Positions 41,313-50,553 of a stretch of DNA of 64,000 nt are shown here, one piece after another. The stretch covers positions 62,001-126,000 of the forward strand of contig MWDE01000002.1 of assembly GCA_002070395.1 (NCBI GenBank). The letters run 5' to 3'. Origin of the DNA: Synergistetes bacterium ADurb.Bin155 (GTDB taxonomy: Bacteria > Synergistota > Synergistia > Synergistales > Thermovirgaceae). A program made the position numbers and the translations under genes. The notes under the pieces were generated by a model that was given only the letters and a program-made list of their open reading frames with translations, was not told the origin of the DNA and ran no database searches. Each line of letters opens with the position of its first letter. Position 1 is the first letter of the stretch.

Positions 41313-42589
41313 GGCGTTCCACCACCTTTCAGCGCGATGTCGCTTCTGAACCTGGCCCCCTGAAAACTGATCCTGTCAACAGTCCTATAGGCCTTTGAAC
41401 GGGCATCGGCTATGTTTTTCCCCGTTCCGACCACTGTAAGGACCCTTCCCCCGGAGGTGACCATCCTCCCGGCTTGATCTCGTGCGGTCCCTGAGTGGAA
41501 GATGAACGTGTCCTCTTCACCTTGGAGTGCGGTGAGTCCCGACAAGGGGTGCCCCTTCTCGTAAGGGCCAGGGTAACCTCCCGAGGCGAGGACCACGCCC
41601 ACGGCGGTCCTGGACGATCCTTGGTGGGGGAGGTCGTCGAGGGCGCCGCCGGCGCAGGCTTCGGCCAGGAGCGCGAAGTCGCCGTCGTAAGCGGGCAATA
41701 CCACTTGAGTTTCGGGGTCGCCCATCCGGACGTTATATTCAAGGACCTTCGCGTCCCCGGCCCGGTCAACCATCAGGCCGAAATACAGCACCCCCCTGAA
41801 TGGGATGGATTCTTTTTTCAGTCCCGACACGGTGGGCCCGATAACCCTGTCGATGACTCTCTCCATGAAAGGCCCGTCCGCCCAGGGGACGGGGGCGAAG
41901 GCACCCATGCCTCCCGTGTTAGGACCCTTGTCACCGTCAAAGGCCCTCTTATGGTCCTGGCTCGTGGGCAGGACGTGAAAAGAGTCTCCGTCGGTTACCA
42001 CCAGCACGGTCAGTTCTTCCCCGGGAAGATGGTCCTCGATCACGATCTTTTTCCCCGCCCGGCCCAGGAACCCCTTGACCAGGAGGCCGGCGCAGGTGTC
42101 CCTTGCCTCCAGGAATGATCCAATTATGAAGGCGCCCTTACCAGCCGCGAGCCCGTCGGCTTTTACCACGTAGGGCGGTCGCCTCTTGAGGAGGGCCTTT
42201 TCAGCCTGGTCCAGGTTTTCACAGATGTCGAAATGCGCAGTGGGTATCCCATGATTGGACATGAAGAGTTTCGCGAAGGCCTTGCTTCCTTCGAGGTTGG
42301 CTCCCTTTTTCCCGGGACCGAAGACGGAGAGGCCCTCTTCCCGTAAAATATCGGCCAACCCCGCCACTAGGGGAGCTTCCGGCCCGATGATTACCAGGTC
42401 CGGAGAGAGGGAGCGCGCCAAGTCGAGGGTCATCACCGGGTCGGAAATATCCAGCCGGTGGACCGTGGCGTTCTTTTCGATGCCGGCGTTGCCGGGAGCG
42501 CAATGGACGGCACTGACCGAAGGAGACCTCGATAGGGCCCAGCAAAGGGCGTGTTCCCTGCCGCCGCCGCCCAGGACAAGGGTTCTCAT
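41288..42589 (-). CDS. purD: Phosphoribosylamine-glycine ligase
   Basis: PurD joins phosphoribosylamine and glycine using ATP (GAR synthetase). The 433-residue protein has an ATP-grasp layout: MRTLVLGGGGREHALCWAL at the start, KADGLAAGKGAFI, SFHVLPTSQDHKRAFDGDKGPNTGGMGAFAP, and LEYNVRMGDPETQVVLP. The length is normal. It lies 15 bases after purH and overlaps purE. Confidence 0.97.
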   Translation of the reverse strand: MRTLVLGGGGREHALCWALSRSPSVSAVHCAPGNAGIEKNATVHRLDISDPVMTLDLARSLSPDLVIIGPEAPLVAGLADILREEGLSVFGPGKKGANLEGSKAFAKLFMSNHGIPTAHFDICENLDQAEKALLKRRPPYVVKADGLAAGKGAFIIGSFLEARDTCAGLLVKGFLGRAGKKIVIEDHLPGEELTVLVVTDGDSFHVLPTSQDHKRAFDGDKGPNTGGMGAFAPVPWADGPFMERVIDRVIGPTVSGLKKESIPFRGVLYFGLMVDRAGDAKVLEYNVRMGDPETQVVLPAYDGDFALLAEACAGGALDDLPHQGSSRTAVGVVLASGGYPGPYEKGHPLSGLTALQGEEDTFIFHSGTARDQAGRMVTSGGRVLTVVGTGKNIADARSKAYRTVDRISFQGARFRSDIALKGGGTPWKDRLSG

Positions 42590-42604
42590 GGTTCGATCAC
42601 TCCC

Positions 42605-44131
42605 TCAGTGGCGGAAGGTTCTCCACCCGCTGATGAACATGCTGATACCAAGTTTCGCGGCGACGTCCCGGATGTCACTGTCCCTTATGGAGCCTCCCGG
42701 CTGTATCACCGCGGCGATCCCGGCTTCGGCGGCCGCCTCGATGCTGTCGGGGAAGGGGAAGAACCCGTCGGAACCCAAGACCGCGCCGGCCGCCTTCCCC
42801 CCCGCTTGCATGCAAGCCCACTTAACAGCGTCCACTCGGCTGGTGAACCCTCGCCCCAGTCCAACGGTCATGCCCTCACGGACGATCGATATGGAGTTGC
42901 TCTTGCCTAGGGCGGCCGCCTTCCAAGCCAGGAGCAGGTCGGCCCAGAGGTCGCCCCGGGGTTCACCCACCCATTCCCCCGAATCGGGGTCCGGCAGCGG
43001 GGGAGTGATGTCCTCCTGGACAAGGGTACCGCTCCAAGTCCTCAAAAGTGAAGTGCCGCCTGAATGATCACCGTCCCATTCCAAGAGGCGCAAGTTGGGC
43101 CTTTCGGAAGCCAGCGCCCCGACCGCCTCTTCCGTGAAAGACGGGGCCACCAGTACTTCGGAGAACTGCTCCGCCACGCGCCGCGCGACGCGGAGATCCA
43201 CCTCCCTGGTGAAGGCGATCACGCCGCCGAAGGCCGAAACCGGGTCGCAATCAAAGGCTTTAAGGTAAGCTTCGACGGCATCTTCCGATAGGCCTATCCC
43301 GCAGGGCGTCGTGTGCTTGATGATCACGCAGGCGCAATCGTCGTGGAGAATGTCCATTGCTCTCATGGCGCAGTCGATATCGAGCAGGTTGTTGTATGAA
43401 AGGGGTTTCCCGGACACCAGCCTCCAGGGTATGTCCTCGAGGGGGTTCCCGTAAAGTGATGCCCGTTGGTGAGAGTTTTCGCCGTAGCGCAGATCCAGTC
43501 TCTTGGAGAGGGGTAGTACGCGAAGGGGTGCGAAGGGTTCTTCCCTGCCGCAGGATCTCGAGAGGCCTCCATGGATGACGGCGTCGTAGTAGGAGGTTTT
43601 CAGGAAAGCCCTGGCAGCGAGCCTTTCCCTCGTGGGGAGTGTGACGTTGCCCTCGGACCTGATCTCTTCCACCACGGCGGCGTAGTCCTCAGGGTCCGTA
43701 ACGGGAACCACGTGGCGGAAATTTTTCGCGGCGGCCCGGATCAGGGTGACCCCCCCGATATCGATATTCTCCAGCAGTTCATCCAGGGCGGCGCCCTTTT
43801 TCAGGGTTTCCTCGAAGGGGTAAAGGTTGCACACGACCATATCGATCATGGGAATCCCATATTTTTCAACATCGGCCTTGTCACCCTCGAAATGTCTTCG
43901 CGCCAGGATCCCGCCGAAGACCGAGGGGTGAAGGGTTTTGACCCTGCCGCCAAGCAAATGAGGGTACCCGGTAAGGTCTTCCACCTCCTTGACGGGCACA
44001 CCCCCCTCCCTGATGTGCTTCGCGGTCCCGGAACTGGAGACGATCTCCCAACCCAGGTCGGCCAGGTCCTTCGCCAGGCCGGCCACATTTCTCTTGTCGA
44101 AGACCGAGATAAGAGCTCGCTTCTGGCCCAT
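42605..44131 (-). CDS. purH: AICAR transformylase / IMP cyclohydrolase
   Basis: PurH catalyses the last two steps to IMP. The 508-residue protein has an N-terminal MGS-like cyclohydrolase domain (RALISVFDKRNVAGLAKDL, SSSGTAKHIREGG, GGRVKTLHPSVFGGIL). The C-terminal transformylase domain has LRYGENSHQRAS, LSYNNLLDID, CVIIKHTTPCGIGLS, SAFGGVIAF and a final GGSIRDSDIRDVA. AAAGGAG lies 8 bases before the ATG. It lies between purN and purD. Confidence 0.97.
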   Translation of the reverse strand: MGQKRALISVFDKRNVAGLAKDLADLGWEIVSSSGTAKHIREGGVPVKEVEDLTGYPHLLGGRVKTLHPSVFGGILARRHFEGDKADVEKYGIPMIDMVVCNLYPFEETLKKGAALDELLENIDIGGVTLIRAAAKNFRHVVPVTDPEDYAAVVEEIRSEGNVTLPTRERLAARAFLKTSYYDAVIHGGLSRSCGREEPFAPLRVLPLSKRLDLRYGENSHQRASLYGNPLEDIPWRLVSGKPLSYNNLLDIDCAMRAMDILHDDCACVIIKHTTPCGIGLSEDAVEAYLKAFDCDPVSAFGGVIAFTREVDLRVARRVAEQFSEVLVAPSFTEEAVGALASERPNLRLLEWDGDHSGGTSLLRTWSGTLVQEDITPPLPDPDSGEWVGEPRGDLWADLLLAWKAAALGKSNSISIVREGMTVGLGRGFTSRVDAVKWACMQAGGKAAGAVLGSDGFFPFPDSIEAAAEAGIAAVIQPGGSIRDSDIRDVAAKLGISMFISGWRTFRH

Positions 44132-44145
44132 GACAGGTTCTCCTT

Positions 44146-44718
44146 TCAGCGCCTGGAACTCAGCAGGTCGATCAGGGTCCTGGTATAGAGGACATGCTCC
44201 ACCCGGTGGATGCGGTCCTCCAGCATTTCAAGTGTATCACCTGGGTGGATCCTTACGGGCTCCTGGGCGAGTATCTCTCCGTGGTCAACTTCCTCATCGA
44301 CGAGATGGACTGTGACACCGGTCACCTTCACCCCTTTCTCATAGGCCGCCCTTATGGAGTCCCTGCCGGGGAAGGAGGGAAGCAGCGAGGGGTGAATGTT
44401 GACGATCCTCCCCATCCTGGGGGCGACGAACCGTGGGGAAAGGATCCTCATGAACCCGGCGAGGACCACCCATCCGGCGGAGTACTCTTCAAGAAGTCCT
44501 TCCAGGTGTTTTTCGGCCCCCTCCCAGTCCCTTTCGGGGTTGGGGAGGATATGGGTGGCGATCTTCTTCTGGACCGCGAATAAGAGCCCTTCGGCGTCGG
44601 GTTTGTCGCTCGCAACGAAGGCCACTTCAGCGTTTAGAAGGCCCGATCGACAGTTATCCACGATGGAGGCCATGTTTGTCCCCTTGCCGGAAATGAGGAT
44701 GGCCAGCCGGGGTTTCAT
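44146..44718 (-). CDS. purN: Phosphoribosylglycinamide formyltransferase
   Basis: PurN transfers formyl from 10-formyl-THF to GAR. The 190-residue protein has LAILISGKGTNMASIVDN, AGFMRILSPRFVA, the catalytic stretch NIHPSLLPSFPGRDSI, and GVTVHLVDEEVDHGEILAQEPV. The ATG overlaps the purM stop (TGATG), showing tight coupling. Confidence 0.97.
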   Translation of the reverse strand: MKPRLAILISGKGTNMASIVDNCRSGLLNAEVAFVASDKPDAEGLLFAVQKKIATHILPNPERDWEGAEKHLEGLLEEYSAGWVVLAGFMRILSPRFVAPRMGRIVNIHPSLLPSFPGRDSIRAAYEKGVKVTGVTVHLVDEEVDHGEILAQEPVRIHPGDTLEMLEDRIHRVEHVLYTRTLIDLLSSRR

Positions 44719-45707
44719 CAGGAGACCTGCCCCAGGACGATCGCCTTTTCACCCAACGCGGCCAGTAGTGAAATGACCCTTTGCTCATCGCGGGGTTTAA
44801 CCGCCATGACAAAACCTATACCGAGGTTGAATACCCTTCTCATCTCCACCTCGTCTACTCCCCGCTCCTTGATGAGATCGAAGATCGGCGGCCGTTCCCA
44901 GGAGGCGTAGTCGATCGAAGGTTTGAGGGTCGCGGGGAGCATCCTGGCGATGTTCTCTTCCAGGCCGCCACCGGTGATGTGGGCCATGCCGCCGATCGCC
45001 CCTGACGATGCCGCTTTCAGCGCCTGGGTGACGTAGAGCCTGGTAGGCTCCATCAGGACTTCCGAAAGGGGCTTCCCGTAGCCGGCGGTGTTATGGTCCA
45101 GGGCGAGAGCCCTTCGGCCATTGAGGAGGCATTTTCTCACCAGGGAGAAGCCGTTGCTGTGCAAGCCGGAACTCGGCAGGCCGAGGAGAAGGTCCCCCTT
45201 TGAAATGTCCCTTCCGTCGATGATCTTGTCCTCCTCAACGATCCCTACGGCGAACCCGGCCAGGTCGAACATGCCCCGGTCATAAACGCCGGGCATCTCG
45301 GCCGTCTCCCCGCCAAGCAGGTCGCACCCGCAGGACGAACAGGCCTCGGCGATGCCCTCCATCACGGGGCCGAAGATGCCCGCATCCAGTTGGCCGCAGG
45401 CGATGTAGTCCAGGAAAATAAGAGGTTTCGCCCCACAGGTGACGAGGTCATTAACATTCATGGCCACCAGGTCCTGGCCCAGGCCGCGGTACCGCCCCGT
45501 GAGACGAGCGACATCCAGTTTTGTCCCCACACCGTCGGTGCAGGCCGCAAGGGCTTTCCCCCCGCCGATCCTGTAAAGACCGGAAAAACCTCCGACGCCT
45601 GAGATCACTCGGGAGGAGGAAGCACCCGAGGCGATCTTCTTGACAAGACCGATCCAGGTATCGCTCCTCTCCAGGCTGACGCCGGCTTTTTCATAGGTCC
45701 ACGCCAT
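44718..45707 (-). CDS. purM: Phosphoribosylformylglycinamidine cyclo-ligase
   Basis: PurM closes the imidazole ring to give AIR. The 329-residue product shows ISGVGGFSGLYRIG, CTDGVGTKLDVA, AMNVNDLVTCGAKPLIFLDYIA, LLGGETAEMPGVY, and LGLPSSGLHSNGFSLVR, all typical. ATG 45707 was chosen for the GGAGGAGAGG site upstream. It overlaps the end of purF by 17 bases. Confidence 0.97.
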   Translation of the reverse strand: MAWTYEKAGVSLERSDTWIGLVKKIASGASSSRVISGVGGFSGLYRIGGGKALAACTDGVGTKLDVARLTGRYRGLGQDLVAMNVNDLVTCGAKPLIFLDYIACGQLDAGIFGPVMEGIAEACSSCGCDLLGGETAEMPGVYDRGMFDLAGFAVGIVEEDKIIDGRDISKGDLLLGLPSSGLHSNGFSLVRKCLLNGRRALALDHNTAGYGKPLSEVLMEPTRLYVTQALKAASSGAIGGMAHITGGGLEENIARMLPATLKPSIDYASWERPPIFDLIKERGVDEVEMRRVFNLGIGFVMAVKPRDEQRVISLLAALGEKAIVLGQVS

Positions 45708-47067
45708 TATCCTCTCCTCCGTCAAGGTATTCCCCGCTGAAGCAGGCGGTGCAGATATCCGACGGCGGGAGACCGATCGATGAGACAAGGTCTTCGATGC
45801 CCAGGTAGTGCAGCGAGTCAGCCCCTACCGTCGCGCGCAGGGTATCGATATCCAGTTTGGCGGCGGCCAATTCTTCGCAGGAAAGCATATCTATGCCATA
45901 GTAACAGGGGAAACGGACGGGCGGGGAGGCGATCCTGATATGGACCCTGGCGGCCCCGTCCTGCCTGATCATTGAAATGGCCCGTTCCGCCGTGGTGCCC
46001 CTCACGATCGAATCATCGACGACGGCCAGTTCCTTGCCGGCGACGAGCTTCTTGATCGGGTTGAGCTTGATCTTCACTCCGAGGGCCCTGACTCTCTGGG
46101 TGGGCTGGATAAAAGTCCTCCCGACGAACCTGTTCCTCACGATGGCCGCCTCGTAACGCTGACCGGCACAACCGGCATAACCGATCGCCGCGATGGTCCC
46201 GCTGTCGGGCATGCCCGTGACGATGTCCGCGGTGGGGCAGGGAGCGCTGGCCGACAATTTGCAACCCAGGGTTTTTCTCACTTCGTAGACGGATTTCCCG
46301 TCGACCACGCTGTCAGGCCTTGCGAAATAGACGTACTCGAAGGCGCAGGAGTAAAGCCGGGAAGCCTCGACGGGGATCCTGATGCTCTTGATCCCGGCCT
46401 CATCAATTACGATGATCTCGCCGGGTTTCACGTCCCGGACCAGTGAGGCGCCCACTATGTCAAGGGCGCAGCTCTCGGAGGCCACGTAAAAGGTGTCCTC
46501 CCGCCTCCCCAGGACGAGGGGTCGAAAACCCCAGGGGTCGCGGGCCGCGACAAGCCGGTTCCCCAGCAACACCGCGAGGCTGTAGGCTCCCTTGAGGCGC
46601 CTGAGGGCGTCCACCAGCGCGTCCAGGGGCGGTTTGTGCGACTGGTGCGCCATCAGGTGGATGATGGTCTCCGTGTCGGTGGTCGACTGGAATATGGCGC
46701 CCCTCGACTCGAGCATGTGCCTTATCCCCATGGCGTTGGTGATGTTGCCGTTATGGGCGACGGCCACAGAGCCCATGGAATAGTTGGCTGTGATCGGGTG
46801 TACGTTGGCCAGGCCGGAAGGGCCGGCGGCAGAGTACCTGACGTGCCCGATGGCAGAGTTTGCCCTCAGGCCGGCCAGGTATTTCTGATCGAGGGCTATA
46901 TGGACCAGCCCCATCCCCTTTACGGAGTTGACTTCGCCTCCTTCGTTGGAGTTCCAGGCAATGCCCGCTGATTCCTGTCCCCGGTGCTGAAGGGCGTAAA
47001 GCCCCAGGTAGACATCCTCCAACACGGAATGGCCGTTTTTGCAAAAGGCGCCGAAAACCCCAGCCAT
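45691..47067 (-). CDS. purF: Amidophosphoribosyltransferase lacking the glutaminase nucleophile
   Basis: PurF makes phosphoribosylamine from PRPP, the first purine step. The 458-residue protein is the iron-sulfur type, with Cys ligands in YSCAFEYVYFARPDS, FPCYYGIDM and DICTACFSGEY. The PRPP site is LAVVDDSIVRGTT. The glutaminase domain keeps ALQHRGQESAGI, GHVRYS, HNGNITN and TDTET. However, residue 2, the mature N-terminal Cys in all studied PurF (CGVFG), is Ala (MAGVFGAF), and RYSTAG reads RYSAAG. AAGGAGG 9 bases upstream fixes the start; no alternative start offers a Cys. Glutamine use is therefore doubtful; ammonia use is inferred. Confidence 0.96.
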   Translation of the reverse strand: MAGVFGAFCKNGHSVLEDVYLGLYALQHRGQESAGIAWNSNEGGEVNSVKGMGLVHIALDQKYLAGLRANSAIGHVRYSAAGPSGLANVHPITANYSMGSVAVAHNGNITNAMGIRHMLESRGAIFQSTTDTETIIHLMAHQSHKPPLDALVDALRRLKGAYSLAVLLGNRLVAARDPWGFRPLVLGRREDTFYVASESCALDIVGASLVRDVKPGEIIVIDEAGIKSIRIPVEASRLYSCAFEYVYFARPDSVVDGKSVYEVRKTLGCKLSASAPCPTADIVTGMPDSGTIAAIGYAGCAGQRYEAAIVRNRFVGRTFIQPTQRVRALGVKIKLNPIKKLVAGKELAVVDDSIVRGTTAERAISMIRQDGAARVHIRIASPPVRFPCYYGIDMLSCEELAAAKLDIDTLRATVGADSLHYLGIEDLVSSIGLPPSDICTACFSGEYLDGGEDNGVDL

Positions 47068-47071
47068 GGCT

Positions 47072-49225
47072 CTAGGCCTCCTTGACCTTTTCTTGGGGTG
47101 TCTTTCCGGGGTATATTTCCCGCTCCTCGAGAGCGAGCACGCCGCCGGTTATCTTACCGATCCTCCGGGCGGGGAAACCCTCCCAGCAAGAAAGGAAAAG
47201 GTCGGTCGATCCTTCCGGGACGAGGTAAACCGCCCTCGCGCCCCATTCTCCGAAGAGGCGGTCGGTGGAAAGGTCGAGATTCCCGGCATCGAGACTGATC
47301 CCTATCCCCGTGTCCCGGCAGATCTTCGCGAGGGCGACCAACAGCCCACCGCCGGCCAGCGCTCGTCCCGCCGCGGCGGCCTCCTCGCGGGCGGTGCGAT
47401 GGGCCCTTTCCATGAAGGCCCTTTCCTTCGAGGGGTTATAGGGTCCCGCCGTGTAGGTACCGGCCGGGTCAACGATCCTCGAGTAGGCGCTTCCCCCTAA
47501 AAATCCTTGTTCTTCTCCCACCAGGAAGACCGAGCCGGCTTCCAGCTCGGCGGCATCAGCCAGGGGGGCCTTTCCCTCTTCAAGGAGCCCCACAACGGCG
47601 ACAAGAGGGCTGGCAAGGATCTTCCCATCAGGGCTTTCATTGTAGAGGCTGACATTACCCGAAACAACGGGGCAGGCGAGGTCACCGCCCACGACTGACA
47701 GGCCCAAGACAGACCGCTCCAGCACCCAGAAGTTCTCCGGGTCTTCCGGCGACGGGAAGTTCAGGCAGTTCGTCATGCCCAGGTGAGCGGCACCGCTCAC
47801 CCAAAGGGGTCTCAGGCACTTGAGGAAGGTTTCGGCCGTTCCCAGGAAGGGCTCAAGTTGACATTTCCAGGGGTCCGCCTCCATGGTCACCACCACGAGG
47901 TTCCCATTCTCCCGGACCCGGAAGATGGATACGCTTTTCCCGGGAGGGGTGACAGTGTTGGACTGGGCCCCGGAGTCGAAACGGCCGAAAATACCGGATT
48001 TGTCAGCCAGGTTCGGATCTTCAAGGATAGCCGCCAGGGAGCGCGAGACCTCTTCCGGGTCGAGGGAACCCTTGCTTTTGGCCTCAAGGGTCTTCTCCGC
48101 GGAGGGCTTTTTCGAAGGCCAGTGGATCGGGGGAGAGCCGCCCCCGACCATCTCCGCCGGAAGGTTGACCACGGTCCTCCCCTCCCGGGTCATGACGAAG
48201 TCGCCGTCGCCGGTGATCTCGCCGATCACCGACCAATCCAGCCGCCACTTGGCGGCTATGGCACCGATCTCACCCAGGTCTTCTTTCTTAACGATAAGGA
48301 GCATCCTTTCCTGGGTTTCCGAAAGGGCTATCTCCCAGGGCTCCATCTTTTCCTTGAGGGGAACCAGGTCGACGTTAACCAGGATCCCGGTGCCGCTTTT
48401 CGAGGCTATTTCGCTCGAGGATGAAACGATCCCCGCGGCTCCCATGTCCTGCATGGCGACTATCAAGCCCTTCGAATGGATCTCGAGGCAGCCTTCGATC
48501 AGTCTTTTTTCCAGGAGGGGATCCCCTTTTGGGACCCGGGGAAGGTTCGGGGCCTTGGTGCCGATCAACTCGGAAGAAGCGAAGGCGGCGCCAGCGACCC
48601 CTTCTTTCCCGGTCCTTGAACCTATCAGCACAGCCCGGTGTCCCGGTTTTGCCGTCTTGGAGCTGACGATACCGCCCAGCGGCACCAGCCCGAGGCACAT
48701 CGCATTGACCAGGGGATTGAAGTCGAAGCATTCATCGTAAACGGTCTTGCCACCTATGGTGGGCACACCGAGGGTGTTCCCGTACCCTGCGATGCCCTCC
48801 ACGATCCCATCGGCGGTCTCCGCGGCTTGGGGTGAATCCTTCCTCCCCAGGCAGAGTCCATTCAACAGGGCCACCGGCCTGGCTCCCATGGCCAAGACGT
48901 CCCTGACGATACCGCCCACACCGGTGGCGGCGCCGTCGTAGGGAGCCACTGCGGAGGGGTGGTTGTGACTCTCCAGCTTGAAAGCTACCCCCCAACCTCC
49001 GCCGATATCGACGACGCCGGCATTCTCCCCGGGTCCCAGCACCACGAAGTCCCCCTTGGTGGGCAAGCCGGCCAGGAGCCTTCTTGTGGACTTGTAACTG
49101 CAGTGCTCGGACCACATGACACCAAGGATCCTGAGTTCCGCCTGGTTCGGTTGCCGCCCCAGGGCTTCGACGATCGCGCTGTATTCGGAGTCGCTGAGTC
49201 CTACCGATCGGTGGTCCATTTCCAT
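47072..49225 (-). CDS. purL: Phosphoribosylformylglycinamidine synthase, small PurL type
   Basis: PurL is the ATP-dependent synthetase making FGAM. The 717-residue protein is the small form that works with separate PurQ (glutaminase) and PurS, neither encoded in this operon or window. Motifs: MWSEHCSYKSTRRLL, GENAGVVDIGGGWGVAFKLESHNHPSAVAPYDGAATGVGGIVRD (recognised in pieces), and MQDMGAAGIVSSSSEIA. Two PurM-like halves are visible. ATG 49225 has GGGAGG 8-10 bases upstream. It is the first gene of the operon, behind a ~235-base leader; purF's ribosome site lies in its last codons. Confidence 0.96.
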   Translation of the reverse strand: MEMDHRSVGLSDSEYSAIVEALGRQPNQAELRILGVMWSEHCSYKSTRRLLAGLPTKGDFVVLGPGENAGVVDIGGGWGVAFKLESHNHPSAVAPYDGAATGVGGIVRDVLAMGARPVALLNGLCLGRKDSPQAAETADGIVEGIAGYGNTLGVPTIGGKTVYDECFDFNPLVNAMCLGLVPLGGIVSSKTAKPGHRAVLIGSRTGKEGVAGAAFASSELIGTKAPNLPRVPKGDPLLEKRLIEGCLEIHSKGLIVAMQDMGAAGIVSSSSEIASKSGTGILVNVDLVPLKEKMEPWEIALSETQERMLLIVKKEDLGEIGAIAAKWRLDWSVIGEITGDGDFVMTREGRTVVNLPAEMVGGGSPPIHWPSKKPSAEKTLEAKSKGSLDPEEVSRSLAAILEDPNLADKSGIFGRFDSGAQSNTVTPPGKSVSIFRVRENGNLVVVTMEADPWKCQLEPFLGTAETFLKCLRPLWVSGAAHLGMTNCLNFPSPEDPENFWVLERSVLGLSVVGGDLACPVVSGNVSLYNESPDGKILASPLVAVVGLLEEGKAPLADAAELEAGSVFLVGEEQGFLGGSAYSRIVDPAGTYTAGPYNPSKERAFMERAHRTAREEAAAAGRALAGGGLLVALAKICRDTGIGISLDAGNLDLSTDRLFGEWGARAVYLVPEGSTDLFLSCWEGFPARRIGKITGGVLALEEREIYPGKTPQEKVKEA

Positions 49226-49459
49226 ATTCGCAACCTCCCTTGATCCCGGCTGTCAACCCATCTCAACAAGGGGTCGCCGCCATTGGAGGCAATCACCCCA
49301 GTGACGGTCCGTCCCTTTGATCCTACCTGCCCCGGTGACCATCTCCGCCGGGCGGAAGCTCTACCATCAGGGTGGCCCCTCGCCGACAACACCGTGGTCT
49401 GGGGCCCTTGAGCCACAGAGCACCATTCTTTGATAAAAAATGATCCTCAATCTACTTAC
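49226..49459 (-). other. Long structured leader of the purine operon
   Basis: About 230 bases separate the promoter from purL. The minus-strand RNA is GC-rich and can form several hairpins, for example CCGCCCGGCGG near 49350 and GGGGTGATTGCC with GGCGGCGACCCC followed by TTGTT (near 49300-49268), which resembles an attenuator. I found no match to purine, PRPP, ZTP or cobalamin riboswitch consensus by eye. It has no ORF of note. Confidence 0.4.
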
Positions 49460-49488
49460 ATTATTCGCACTTCGAGCATAAATGTCAA
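49460..49488 (-). promoter_or_regulatory. Promoter of the purine operon
   Basis: On the minus strand TTGACA (49488-49483), a 17-base spacer and AATAAT (49465-49460). Three CGAA motifs in the same orientation lie just before, within and at the end of the spacer; they are reminiscent of the CGAA core of PurR boxes. Confidence 0.75.
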
Positions 49489-49667
49489 TATTTTCGAGAG
49501 TCATGTGAAAGGATGAGTGGAAAGTAGGGTCTATTAGTGTAAAAAATAACATTCCATGTTAGAATACCAGGCGTGCCGCTGGGGGTCTCTGATCATCCCC
49601 ACAGGAATGAGGGTTTTATCACCGGCCCCCTCGGGGGGACTAATATTCATGAGGAGGAATCGCTTTA

Positions 49668-50498
49668 ATGGAAGGTTTCAAGACTCCTGTTGAATTGGCC
49701 AAGTCAGCATGTCTTGCAGCAAAGGCCAAGGTGGCCTGGAGCATTCCCCAGATGCTTCTGTTGGGGGTCATGGCCGGGGCCTACATTGCTTTCGGGGGAT
49801 GGCTGATGACCGTCGTGACCCACGACCTTGCAGCTCATATGGGCCTGGGTTTCTCGAAGTTTCTCGGCGGCGCGATATTCAGCGTCGGCCTGATGCTAGT
49901 GGTCATTGCCGGGGCGGAACTTTTCACGGGGAACTGCATGATGCCCCTTGGCGTCATGGCGGGCTGCATCCCCATGAGCGGAGTCGTCAGGAATTGGTTC
50001 TGGGTCTACGTGGCCAACTTGCTCGGGAGTGTTATTGTAGCGTTACTGATCTTTTATTCCGGCCTCTGGAAGGGACCGATCGGCATCAACGCCTTCAAGA
50101 TCGCGGCCGGCAAGATGAGCCTCCCCATAGGCGAGGCCATTTTCCGAGGCATCCTCTGTAACTGGCTCGTAGTGCTTGCCGTGTGGATGAGCATGGCGGC
50201 CACCGACATCATCGGGAAGATCTGGGCTATATTCTTCCCCATCATGGCCTTCGTCGCCTCCGGTTACGAACACTCCATCGCCAACATGTACTTTATGGCC
50301 CTGGGGATCCTCCTCAAGGGCGACCCCACGACCGTAAGCGGCGCCGGCCTTTCCCAGGAGGTGCTATCCCAGGTCTCTATAGGGGGTTACTTCCATAACC
50401 TGATCCCTGTGACTATCGGCAACTTGGTCGGAGGGATCCTGTTCGTTGCAATATTCTACTACCTGGTCTTCAGGACGCATCTTGAGGACATTGTGTAA
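49668..50498 (+). CDS. focA: Formate/nitrite-family transporter
   Basis: A 276-residue FNT-family pentameric channel with six membrane helices. Family features: FKTPVELAKSACLAAKAK at the start, GAELFTGNCMMP (the Thr-containing omega loop), and GYEHSIANMYFMALG with the pore His. It most resembles FocA formate channels; nitrite or hydrosulfide channels are alternatives. GAGGAGGAA lies about 11 bases before ATG 49668. The ~100-base leader holds two small hairpins (CCCCCTCGGGGG type) and a TAGAAT (49560-49565) as possible -10 box. Confidence 0.92.
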   Translation: MEGFKTPVELAKSACLAAKAKVAWSIPQMLLLGVMAGAYIAFGGWLMTVVTHDLAAHMGLGFSKFLGGAIFSVGLMLVVIAGAELFTGNCMMPLGVMAGCIPMSGVVRNWFWVYVANLLGSVIVALLIFYSGLWKGPIGINAFKIAAGKMSLPIGEAIFRGILCNWLVVLAVWMSMAATDIIGKIWAIFFPIMAFVASGYEHSIANMYFMALGILLKGDPTTVSGAGLSQEVLSQVSIGGYFHNLIPVTIGNLVGGILFVAIFYYLVFRTHLEDIV

Positions 50499-50553
50499 AG
50501 GCATCAAAAGCCGATCCTGTTCTAATAACCTAGATACCTGCGGCGGCAGCGGG

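Noticed and set aside
49226-49459. Purine or PRPP riboswitch in the purL leader
   Set aside because: The conserved core sequences of these families are not present; only generic hairpins were found.
49553-49667. ZTP (pfl) riboswitch upstream of focA
   Set aside because: CCAGGCGTGCCGCTGGG faintly resembles the 3' block of the motif, but the 5' conserved GGGTCGTG part is missing.
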